Assembly (NCBI GenBank): GCA_021904315.1
Contig: CM038916.1
Coordinates: 5,793,065-5,857,064 of the forward strand
Direction: 5' to 3'
Length of the DNA stretch: 64,000 bases
Source: Sphagnum magellanicum
Lineage: Eukaryota; Streptophyta; Sphagnopsida; Sphagnales; Sphagnaceae
The position numbers were made by a program, and so were the translations under genes. This document shows positions 1 to 10,550 of the stretch, one piece after another. Under the pieces are notes generated by a model that ran no database searches, was not told the DNA's origin, and worked only from the letters and a program-made list of their open reading frames with translations. How positions within the stretch are numbered: position 1 is the stretch's first letter; each line of letters opens with the position of its first letter.

Positions 1-947
1 TATTGATATTTGTCGAAATTGTTGAGAATCAAACTCCCAACTTGTGAAAAAGTATTGTATCATCCCAACCAGTGGGTCACTTTACAAATCCAAAATAAAA
101 GGGGAACTTAAATTTGAAACTACCTAACCTAATTTTTTTAAATAAATAAATATTTGACAAAGAAGTGCAAACATCAATTGTACATATGATATTTAAAATT
201 TTGAAATTGATAGTTCTTTCTAAAAAATCAAATACTTGCATAACAATGGTTACAACCAACCACATTGGTAACATGTAATGTAAACCCTCCTACTTCCCGC
301 TCACATTACTTAGGCAACTACTAGTGTTGGCTAGTTACCCTTTTGTTTAAAAAGAGAACCCAAGGTGATTCGGGTTTTGCCATTATTTTTATTTTTATTT
401 TTTTGGCTACGTTCACTGGTGTGACTTTGAACTTCATTCTTCAAATTTTCTAAATCATGTGCTTCAAATTTTTGGCATTTTTTTTTTTCAAATTCAAGAA
501 TCATCGAGCTTATTCAAAAATCAAATTCAATTGTGACTTCAGTGAACTAGCACACACCAGCACACCATGAAGGATGGATGGTAAGGATGGATATTCTTGT
601 AACTTGTAGCAAAGAATTACTAGTCCTTCAAACCCAAATGTCAATAACCCAATGAAGCTTTCAAAACTGTGACTTGGGTACCCCACCAAAAAATGAATAC
701 CAATACAAATACACTTGTAGCATGAATAGGGTCAACTTGATTCCCTTCATGTGAGGAAATCTGTTGATGGTTATGTTGTTAAGGACAAGCCTTTGTCAAA
801 TCATCCTTCAATTGTGAAGGCCAAAATGACTTTCTTAAATTCTTAAATGAGAAATCCTTTGGTTCGACCCTCCATTGCTTTGTGAGGGGATGGGGGCTTG
901 ATGAGTGGATTGACCCCTCATTCACCCTTCATATGTGATATGTGTGA
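1..947. other. AT-rich intergenic DNA, no gene seen
   Basis: No reading frame here has coding character; the open frames are short and AT-driven. Poly-T and T/A runs are common (for example 385-410 and 478-492). Nothing else is recognised. Confidence 0.6.
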
Positions 948-1430
948 TGAACAAGCAACATTCATCACCCAAGTCAGAATTTTGGATTTGCAACAAAAGT
1001 TCTTTCAAAATGGGAGATTGGGTAGCTCACTGAAGAAAATTTGGCCTCCAACAAAAGTTGTTTCAAAGTGGGAGATGGGTAGCACTGAAAAATTTATGGC
1101 CTCCAACAAAAGTTCTTTCAAAGTGGGAGATGGGCAGCACTGAAAAACATTTGGCCTCCAACAAAAGTTCTTTCAAAGTGGGAGATGGGTAGCACTGAAA
1201 ATTATGGCTTCCAACTGCAGAGCTTGTGTGATGCCTAAGCAAGGTCACCCAAAGTAACAATTTTAGGGTTTGCAAGAGTACTTCTTTCAAATCAGGGATG
1301 GCTTAGAAGCCTATGATTTTCCATACCAATTGTAGCAATTGCCTGATGAGCAAGCAACATTCACCCCCCCCCCCCACAAGTCATAATTTTTGAGCTTGCA
1401 ACAAAAGCTCTTGCTAAAAGGGTGAGGAAG
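948..1430. repeat. Nested (higher-order) minisatellite
   Basis: An inner unit of about 55-58 bp containing CAACAAAAGTTCTTTCAAA and GGGAGATGGGTAGCACTGAA starts at about 991, 1049, 1104 and 1159. It sits inside a larger unit whose left edge (GCAAGCAACATTCA or a close variant) recurs near 950 and 1350, with a weaker copy near 1230. The short open frames here are by-products of the repeat. A run of C lies at about 1365-1375. Confidence 0.8.
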
Positions 1431-1611
1431 GAGGGCTTGAAGCAGCTTGAGAAACTTCTGTCTGTCCTGAGGATCAGGCACCATTTGTGGACAGCCTCTA
1501 GACTTTCAATGGCCCACAAAACTGCCAAATTTATCACTCTCTTTGGACCCTGTTGGAATGAAAGCTTCTTGTTGTGATTGAAAAAGAGCCAAAAAAAACA
1601 CTACACACACA

Positions 1612-1639
1612 AGGAAGGAAGGAAGAAAGGAAGGAAGGA
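1612..1639. repeat. (GGAA)n microsatellite
   Basis: Imperfect GGAA/GAAA repeats are read directly in the sequence. The flanking 1640-3650 is AT-rich and holds no gene that I can support. Confidence 0.8.
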
Positions 1640-3679
1640 TCACTCTACTCTTAATGTGTTCCACACTTTGACCTTACTTCCTCACATTTCTTCTCCTTTT
1701 GTAAAGATCCCACATGTAAAGCATTTGAAAATTTCTTAGCCTACTTGTAGGGCAACATACATGCTTGAATATCATATATGTATAAATGAGGTGGATCTTA
1801 TGCCTACTTATAGGTATCCATATATGCTTGAATATAACTAGGCATAAGATACCTATGACTAGGCATAAGATCTCCCTCACTTACACCTACTCTTACACTT
1901 CTAATAAGCAGATATAAAATCCTCCTCACTCTTGAGGAGTTCATACAAGAACCAGGTAACACTTGGGGAGAGCAAACAGGGCTCATCTCTTTCATGTATA
2001 TTATTAGCCTCTTGATTGGTGAGAAACTTATACACCCAATAAAGTGAATGTGATTGTGCTTGGAGTACACAAGACATGTAGTCCCACAAAGATGATGTGT
2101 TTTAGGCTTGATTCATGAAGGAGTATATTTTGGAAAAGCACTTGAACTGAGATGAGCTTGATGTGTTTCCCTTGCTTGTTCATCGTGTTAGTTGGTCGTT
2201 GTGTTACACTTCTCAAGGAAAATAGGACACAGCCTTAAAAGGCCTTATTGATATCATCTTCATTATTCATGCATTGCATTGGCTTTTGCTTGTGACACCT
2301 AAAGCATTTTAGTGATTAGATGTTGAAGCAAAATTGATGAACATATAGCTACGAAAGAATAGTGACATCTCTACAACAACAAATTTGAAAGTAATATAAT
2401 GATGAATGCAATCAATAATCTTGACAGTCACTTGACTCCCAAATGTCAAACCATCACTTTCATCATTTTGATGATTAGCCATGAATACCCACTAATTTCG
2501 TAACTCTTTTCAATGGGTGGTGTAGGTATGGTTGCTGTGGGTGTAGATAACCATATAGTAATCCACCCAAAATTCACACAAATTGAATCAACCGACAACA
2601 TGTGTATCTTGGTTTGCATAAGGATTAAACCTATCTATCACTTTCTTCATGTTTTTTACATTCAACACAAGTTTCCATGTTCTAAGTGCACTAGTGGGTT
2701 CTACATCACTTGTGAAATGTTTTTTTGCAAAGGCCCTTTAGGAGGACTTTAACACTAGAACTAACCTTCCTATCCACATGCAACTTTTGCAATGTGTTCA
2801 TTTTGTTATGCTTAGCACCCAAACAATTTACAACATATTATATTTATATTTCCAAATATCATCTAACATTACACCAAATTCGATTCATATACTATGCTTA
2901 CATTGGAAAAGTTATTGGGAACATGATCTTTCAACACTATGATGGGTCATTTGATTCATCATCAAATCAATTTAATGTTTCTTTAGGGGGGTTTGGCCTT
3001 CTTTCAATGGTTCAATTTGTTGTCCCCACTTTCTTAGGATATTGGCCTCCAATCACTCTTACATTTATCATTTGTTTCTAGTAAAATGATCGTCTTATTC
3101 TTCTCAATGCAATGGCACATATTCAAACAAACATTTTTCCCTTCTAGTTGGCACTACAAAATACTCAAACTTTATTACTATAGGTTGTCCGTTTTGAGGT
3201 CCCCTTTTTTAAAAGTCTTTTGAATCTTGTGTCACAATCGTCTCTTCATTTATAAGCTTTTTTGACGGATCGCCTACACTAGCATGAATTTGTCACATTT
3301 TTAATAGATACTCCTTCAAAGACCACATGAACACATCTCCAATCTTGTGTGGGTTTAGCCACAATGCTTAATCATTAACCCACCCTATCACACATGCATT
3401 TCATTTGCCTTTGGCTCATTTTCTTACAACATTACATACCATTTTTAACTTGCCACATCCCATAGTTGCACATCTTTCATGTTGTTAGTGTGGACATACC
3501 ATTGATGATTTGATATCCCTTTACTTTGATGCCCGTGCAAGATCAACACACTACAGCCCACGATATTTTGAGATATTGTTACAACTATTGTTTTGGAAAA
3601 CGAAGCATATGTACAAAGAGAGGTTTTTCACTTTTCCCCTTACCACATTTGACAATGAATTAATATTTTTATTAGCATA

Positions 3680-4110
3680 AATAGCTTTTGGGCCTCAACG
3701 AACGTTGTCATAACTAATCCAACCCACCCAAATATGGTACAACGTGCATTGTCCATGATAACACATGCAACCAAAGTTGTGATTCAGGAAAAGACACAAT
3801 CATACATGGAACATGCATCAAGAAATGACTTCATTCCCCTTGCCATAGAGATTTATGGTTGTTTTCATTCTTGTTTAAACTTATTTTCGATTTATTATGT
3901 TCAAACCATAGTCACAATGGGCTCGCCCCAATTGGGGCCCATGTCAACACCACCATGGAGCAGCCCCCATGTTGGCATGAATGGTACGACTTGAATGCCA
4001 ATCTAAATTCAACTCTTCGTGTGGTAAGCCATTGCTTAGCACAAAGGTGTGCAAAAATAAGTGGAGGGTTGAAGAGAGGCTTGGGGCCTCTCCAAAATGA
4101 ACCTAAAGGT
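3680..4110 (+). pseudogene. Decayed LINE-like retroelement fragment
   Basis: The plus strand reads PPKYG/MVQRAL, then THATKVVIQEKTQSYMEHAS and NDFIPLAIEIYGCFHS. The order 'THA..., QEK..SY, DFIPLAIE.YGC' resembles the segment after the reverse transcriptase domain in LINE-like elements widespread in plant and animal genomes; this is from memory of the family, not a search. A frame change near 3860-3900 leads into VVSHCLAQRCAKI, which could match the next block. No reverse transcriptase catalytic motif is visible upstream, so this is a broken fragment. Confidence 0.45.
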
Positions 4111-4565
4111 TAAACTTCCAATTAGGTTGCCAAATGGAGTTCAAGAACTTGTGGCAATGAATCCTTAGACCATTTGGGAAGTCCACATCCAAATTGAGTC
4201 CTTCTCGCTAAGGCAAAAGGAAAGGCCTTCTGTTAAAAAGTTAGTCCAAGATTAGGACTTTAAATAGGTGATTCACCAACATGTGGTTTGGCTAGTGTGT
4301 AGGTGAGTTAGAGTCATCTTAGGAGGTCAACAAGTGTAAAGATGTGTTAAGGGGCATCCGGAGGCAAAAGTTGGTATCATAATAGCACTCATCATTAGCA
4401 ATCCGCTTTAGTTCAATTGATGCTTATTTTTTATTATTGAAAATGTATGTCCATAGCCCTCCAACATGCGCAGGCCATTGTGATTTTGCAACGTGTTTTT
4501 GCTTAAGAAGCATTCTTCATCTCTTCCACACACCACAAGTGCGCCTTCATCACTAGCTAATTTGT

Positions 4566-4702
4566 GGTAAAAAACACCTCCTTAGTTTCCAGTCTTCTAT
4601 TTATTAGTGTACCAGAAGACACCTTTTTAGTTTACAATCTTCTATTTTATTAGTGTACCAAATGACACCTTTTTAGCTTACAATCTTATTAGTGTGTCCT
4701 GA
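4566..4702. repeat. Three-copy tandem repeat, about 53 bp
   Basis: ACACCTTTTTAGTTTACAAT followed by CTTCTATTTTATTAGTGTAC recurs with small differences three times, the last copy shortened. It lies in gene-free DNA downstream of the isopropylmalate isomerase gene. Confidence 0.8.
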
Positions 4703-5566
4703 TTGTTATGTTCTTTTGTGACATGTGTTCTCACGTTTTTATTTGCCTTGTACTTCTTGTGATTGGGTTCCCATCCCTGCCTTTTTTATAAACAGAGTTT
4801 TCCTTCTAATATACAAATTGTGCATCCTGACTTTCTGTATCATTTGCAGACACAACATGAAGATTTATTACAGTGCACCCAGAGCATATGAGACATGAAC
4901 CATGGGCTAATCGGAACCCCCATGAAACCTAATTGCAGTAGCACAAAGAATGGAGAATGATCCTCCCCAAACAGACCACATCAGCAATGTAGAGTTCTGT
5001 ACTCCACAGAGAAGAAAACTGTGAATAATGAGAGAGATTTCAAGGGACTAAGAAAAAAATCACACACCTGTGCTAAAATTTAGGTTTGCACCGTAACTGG
5101 AATCACCATGAAATCAGTTCTGCCAAGCCCAACAGCAGAAGCCAAGGGCAACTCAAGAAAGCAGAACATGGGACCTGAGGAGGAATGGAAGAGCCAGAAA
5201 CTTCCAATACCTAGGAAGGGGAAAGTCCAATACTAAGCAGGTACATAGCTCAATTTGCAATAACTCAGATGTGGAATTGCCATCCTCGGTATCTCTCATG
5301 CAAGTTGTTGTTGACAAAACTAGGTGAGAAAATGCATCATCAACTGAGAGGGAGATGACAGGAAAAGAAAAATGATCACCAGGGATGGCATCTGTTTGCA
5401 AAATGCATCAGGTATTCAGGTCACAGCAATTTGAAAGCTCTGAAAGTGATAATCATTAGAGCAATATTGCACTACAAAGTGTTTCCTTTCCCAGAACTCA
5501 CAGTATGTATAATCTAGCATAGACCTAATGATCAGCCTAGAGATTTCCAGGCAAGATGATGCATCA
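4703..5566. other. 3' flank of the isomerase gene
   Basis: This stretch downstream of the minus-strand stop at 5567 is less AT-rich than the DNA to its left and probably includes the 3' untranslated region. No other gene is supported here; the 5153-5401 minus frame has no recognisable domain. Confidence 0.4.
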
Positions 5567-6818
5567 TCAAGCTGTTGCTGGAATCATGCCAGTTTTTCGA
5601 GCATATGCAAAAATGCCTCCAGCATCAATGACTGGGCCAGCTTCCCCAATTGGCTTCAGTGCATATTGCTTCCCTGTGGTATGATTCACAAGAGAGCCAA
5701 GCTCCAAATCCACTGTCACATAGTCACCAGTTTTGTTCTCATCACAGATTCTGCCCTGTGATTCAACAGGGTAAAGCTCTCCTGTTGCAACAGAATTCCG
5801 GAAAAAGATTCTGGCATATGATTCTGCCACCACTGCTCGCACTCCAGCAGCTCCTAGTGCCACAGGTGCATGCTCCCTGGAACAACAAAAAAACCAATTC
5901 TTAGAATCAAAGCTTGTAGAGCAGAATCGGACATTGCTCCCTGGAACAAAAAAAAAACCTCTTCTAAGAATCAAAACTTTGTACAGCAGAATCATGCATG
6001 CTCCCTGGAACAAAAACAGTCAAAGCTTATACAGCAGAATCAAGCATGCTCCCTGGAACAAAAACAGTCAAAGCTTATACAGCAGAATCAAGCATGCTCC
6101 CTAGAACAAAAAAAACCTCTTCTACTAAGGATTAAAGCTTTGTAGAGCAGAAGCATGTATGCTCCATGGAACAAAAACCTCTTCTTCTTTTTCTTCTTCT
6201 TAGAATGGAAGCTTGCAGAGCACAAAAATGCTTGGCTCCCTGGACAATGGAGTACCTGGAAGATCCACAGCCAAAGTTTGCACCGCCAATCACCACTTTG
6301 TACTCAGTCTTGGACTTCCCTTCTTCGATGAAGCGACCCCACTTCGCTGGTAACCCTATCATGGCATAGCTCCCGAGCTTCTGGTACTCCTCGGGTTTGG
6401 ACGGCACGAGCGTGAGGTACTCTGCGGGGATGATTTGATCGGTGTCAATATTGTCACCAACGACAAAACACCGCCCATGGATCGTCGCTGCACTGCCACT
6501 ATTTGATCCCTCCGATTCGCCGTCTTCCACTGCCGCGGCCGCGCGCACTTGCAGCAGACCGCTCTTGCAGGAGGAGGACGGAACTGCGCTCTTTGGTCTA
6601 GCCACGAACTGCACATTGGAGCTTCTTCGCTCGCAGCCACCTGCTACTGCTACTACAACACGGTCGGCAGAAGAAGAGTTGGCAACATGGGACTTCAAAG
6701 CAGCAGCAAGTGGGACACCGCGAGAGCAAGAGAGAGTTGAGGAGGAGGAGGAGGAGGCAGGCGATACGGCTATGCCAGGGGAAGGCAGTGCTCGCATGAC
6801 TACTGTAGAGACGGCCAT
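5567..6818 (-). CDS. IPMI SSU: 3-isopropylmalate dehydratase (isomerase) small subunit, chloroplast precursor
   Basis: Small subunit of the heterodimer that isomerises 2-isopropylmalate to 3-isopropylmalate in plastid leucine synthesis; related plant subunits also serve methionine chain elongation. Exons on the minus strand are 6818-6256 and 5876-5567, giving 290 residues. Residues 1 to about 93 are rich in Ser/Ala/Val with few acids, as in a transit peptide. The swivel domain follows: VVGDNIDTDQIIPAEYL (119-135), then GGANFGCGSSREHAPVALG, the family's signature loop, then ESYARIFFRNSVATGELYP. The intron falls inside the signature loop, splitting the Arg codon of GCGSSR as AG|G. Donor is AG|GTACTC and acceptor CCAG|GGAGCA; phases agree. 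The partner large subunit is not in the window. The intron is filled with copies of its own acceptor (see the repeat entry). Confidence 0.95.
5873..6245 (-). repeat. Intronic tandem repeat carrying copies of the splice acceptor
   Basis: On the plus strand CTCCCTGGAACA or a close variant starts at 5873, 5937, about 6001, 6049, 6097, 6162 and 6236, with spacings of 64, 64, 48, 48, 65 and 74. Each unit also carries CAAAGCTT.TA.AGCAGAAT. Read on the gene's strand, the shared block is TGTTCCAG|GGAGCATG, which is the true 3' splice site plus the first bases of exon 2. The AG is kept in the copies at 5937, 6001, 6049, 6097 and 6236, and lost at 6162 (CCATGG). Confidence 0.9.
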
Positions 6819-7087
6819 GGCCGAGCAAACAACAAAACACCAAGAACAGGCGCAAAAACAAAAAGAACGTGGCAGATAACTACAGAGCTATGATAATTTG
6901 CAAGAAAGGAAAAGAGGAGGAAGAGAATGCAATGGAGATGGAGACAAAACAGAAAGACCAGCGTCACATGCGACGGAAACAGCGTGCTCTTGGAGTCGGA
7001 CGGAGATGCTCCACCTCTTCTTCTTCTTCGAGCCTAACATGGGCGTTGGGCTTCGCGCTGCAACAGCACATTACCAGTGACGATGAT

Positions 7088-7098
7088 AAACCCTAAAA
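7088..7098 (-). promoter_or_regulatory. Telo-box upstream of the isomerase gene
   Basis: AAACCCTAAAA lies 270 bases upstream of the start codon. Telo-boxes (AAACCCTA) are established promoter elements of plant housekeeping genes. The function here is inferred. Confidence 0.45.
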
Positions 7099-7154
7099 CT
7101 GAAATTTGATTTTATGGAAATTAAGTCCCATTCACAAGCAACTTGAATTTTAAA

Positions 7155-7181
7155 TTCAATTCAATTCAATTCAATTCAAGA
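7155..7181. repeat. (TTCAA)n microsatellite
   Basis: About five perfect or near-perfect TTCAA units are read directly. Confidence 0.8.
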
Positions 7182-10100
7182 TAAATCTGCTCATTCAATA
7201 TGGTGTTGGAAAAATAAAATAAAAATAAAAATAATGCCATAAATTGAAAAAAAAAATCTTTTTTAAAAAATTGGAAAAGATGCATTTTTATCAAAAAATT
7301 TACTTGGGAATCGATTAAACATATTTTAATTTGGAACTATCATCCAAAAGGATGACTTATGGAATTTAAAGTTACTCCTCCACCTAAATTAGTTTTTAAT
7401 GAATTATCATTAATGAAATTTTGGTGGCATGGAAGAAGATCTCACATCTACCATCATCTTGACACAAATGGTGAGCTTCTTTTTTTCTCTATGAGCGAAG
7501 TTGGTTGCTAGTGGTGTATAATAACTTAAGGCGACTTGTATGGTACTTTTAGGCCTCTTCTTCTTTATCTTCCTTCTTTCATAGTTGCAAAGCTAATTAT
7601 ATTTCTATCTTGAAGACTTGTTTTATTCCTTTGCATCTAATATGCTAGGGATGTTTTGTGACTAAGGAAGAAAACCTTACTATTTTGAAGTTGATTTGCA
7701 AAGTTCTCGATAATTGTTTGTCAAAGAACGTCTAATCAACACATACATGTTGAATCCATTCTTGTCGTACAAGTAATCCTTCTCTTGACATGATAGTCCT
7801 CATCAGCATCACCTCCATTCTTTTCAACAAAATTGTCAATGTTGCATAATTGAATAACACAGTTCTTTGTCTTAACTCTTCCAAAGTTTGTTTGGATGAT
7901 GTAAATGTGGTTAATTGAACAAGTTTTCATGGTTTCAATCTTGCATCAATAAAAAGCCTTGTTAGGATATATGGTTGAGTGAATACAAAACAAGATTTTA
8001 AAGGCCACAAACAAAGAAAAATATTTCTAGTTGGAGAAGTTGGATTATTGCCAAGCACTTGCAAAGTAGTAAGTTGTATAATATGACCAATCCTTGAGAT
8101 CTAACAATGAAGACCTCCTCATACTTCCTCTTCCTTGATAACATCTCCTTCTGATACACCTATCTATAGGTTTTCAAGGGTATTGTTTCGGTCTATGGGA
8201 TTGTCCATTGATTTTTAAATAGTTTGTTGCTACCTCTTATGTCTAAGAAAAAAAGTATACAAATTGTGCACACGTTCTTCATCTTTGCATGCATGCTTTT
8301 GAATGAAAGCATTTCTATCTTGGATTGGATTTTCATCACCCTAGCAATAGTCTTTAGTTTTTAGAAATCATATATCTTTAATCTTGGGTAGTATTGTGAT
8401 TATTGTACATGACTTACAACACGTATGATCAACTATTACACATTGTGCACCAATTATTACAAATTTTTGTTGTTCAACTCCTTAATTTTTTTCTGACAAT
8501 TTTTAGCATAACAAACCAATTTTGGTGGCAATATCATGTTCTTAATGTACATCTTATAGTTTATTTTTGAACTTGTAATATTTTCCCAACTATGTTTGTT
8601 TGGGTGCCAAGTTTATGTACAAACTTGTGCACATATATGTACATATGCATATATGATTGACTTTTGTTGTTTATGTATGTTGATCCATGATTACAACCTA
8701 AAAAGGATTTGAAAGTCATACCAAAATTACCACCACCTCAAGCTTTTGTTAATGAATTCAGTTTTGATTTGACTTTGAATCTTTTCTATTTTAATGTACC
8801 ATCCCAAAAAAATTCATGATGAAAAAATTTCGTGGATCAAGAGGAATAATTTGTGAACTTGTTTGCTCAAAACATTTGCTAACTTAGAATAAATCCACCC
8901 ACATCCAATATATGAACTTCTACCAATGACATCTAGAATAGAATGCAAGTAATTTTTGTTAACATGAAATATTGAAAAATATATGACAAGGATTAGTTAA
9001 ATACCATCACAAAGGTCAATCGTTATGATTTGCCAATCAAAATCAATCAATTTTTTTACCAGCCCTTTTGAAAAACATTGTATCATATGTAAATTTTAGG
9101 TCCAAACATCCAAACTCAATTTCATGTTATTTGAAATTTGAACTTCATCAAAATTATAGTTTTCATGTTATTATATAAGTATTAATTACCAACCAAGTTG
9201 CTCCCAACCATTTCCATTTGGTTATCTATGTTGAAGTTTCACAAATGTTGTTAAGATAATTACAATTTTAGAACTAGGAACACACAAAGTCTTATAACAC
9301 ATAAGAAAAGTTACCTATCATGTGCAATAAATGGAATATGGTCAAATTATTTGATCATACATTACACCTTGCTTTTGGCTTGATTTTTTTTTGATGATGT
9401 GTTTTGAATGTGCTACACTTGTGAAGTTTGACCAATAAATTTGGTGTTCCTATGGATTGTAAGTAAACATTTCCAATGTGCTAGTGGATGTAGAAGGCTA
9501 TTAAAGCAAACAATGAATGAGCTTGAAACATAAAGTAAGATCTCATATACAAAAACATGTGGTTGCACCATAATTTATACTTTAATGTGGCAACCATAAA
9601 CCTCTTCCTCAAGAAGAGGAAAGCACCTTACAAACCCTAAAAGCCTTCTACTAGAAATGCAAAACCCTTATGCTTAAGGTATTGTTTTCATGAAGGTAGC
9701 CTTGGTTTAGGCTTCAAAAGAGTCATACTTTACAATTTTAAAAATTAAAAAAAAAATCGAATCATATGTTATAATTTCTTTTATGGTTGATTCCCAACAC
9801 AAAATGGCATCTTGTGTTCAATTTGAAATTTAGTTTAAATTACCAATGTTTGAACGAAAAAATTAACCTACCATTGTTACTATAATCCAAATCTTCCATC
9901 AAATCCGAATTTCCTTGGGCCTTTTTTGAAGGTTTATTTTGGATTCCTAACAACAAACACAAAAAGGACCATCAAGGAACAAAATTTTATACATGATTTG
10001 CATGCTACCTATAACTACTTGTTGCCCAAATCAAATCACAAACTCCATTATATATCCTTTCATTTTGGTACACATGGTTTTTGCCTATATCAAATGACAA

Positions 10101-10214
10101 ACTCCATTGTCTAAATTTTCATCTTTGTACACTTAATTGAAAGACAACTTACATTACACCTTTTTGGTGCAACTATTTACAATTGCAAATTGAAAACCAT
10201 ATATAAGGCCCAGG
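7182..10214. other. AT-rich gene-free DNA
   Basis: No spliced or unspliced coding region is supported. Open frames are under 65 codons and compositionally AT-driven. No transposon protein is recognised. Confidence 0.55.
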
Positions 10215-10550
10215 GAAGGACACTATTCTTTGAATTTACAAAATACATGAAAAAAAAGTAAAACCCTACATATTGGTTGTTGGATAAGAATTATAATTTA
10301 ATTAGTTTTATAATATAATTATTTTCATTATCAATATATAATTAGTATAAATTATTCATTGATCTTCAATATTAGGAACAAATAGAAAAATAAAACATAT
10401 GTAATAAAAAATTTAAGTATTAATTGTTAGTAGATTCAATTAATAGGTTAGCAAGTGAATTATTATTAAAAATTTGAATTAGTAATATTAAGTTCAATAG
10501 GTTAGTAAGTGAATTAATATTAATAAAAAAAATTGATAATCAAATTTGTT
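10215..10550. repeat. Dispersed repeat, copy A (LTR-like)
   Basis: Blocks GGACACTATTC, a CAAAATA.ATGA run, TTGTTGGATAAGAATTATAA and AAGTATTAATTGTTAGTAGA occur in the same order and spacing as in copy B (36030-36300). The pair is strongly diverged. The TGTTGGATAAG start resembles an LTR edge, but no target-site duplication or internal retroelement domain is seen. Within copy A, AATAGGTTAG.AAGTGAATTA is itself duplicated (about 10441 and 10497). Confidence 0.55.

Noticed and set aside
850-875. GGTTCGACCC resembling a tRNA B box
   Set aside because: No A box, acceptor stem or cloverleaf could be formed around it.
6132-6255. Unspliced reading of isomerase exon 1 to a stop at 6132
   Set aside because: The continuation past SSR loses all family similarity, whereas splicing to 5876 restores REHAPVALG exactly in phase.
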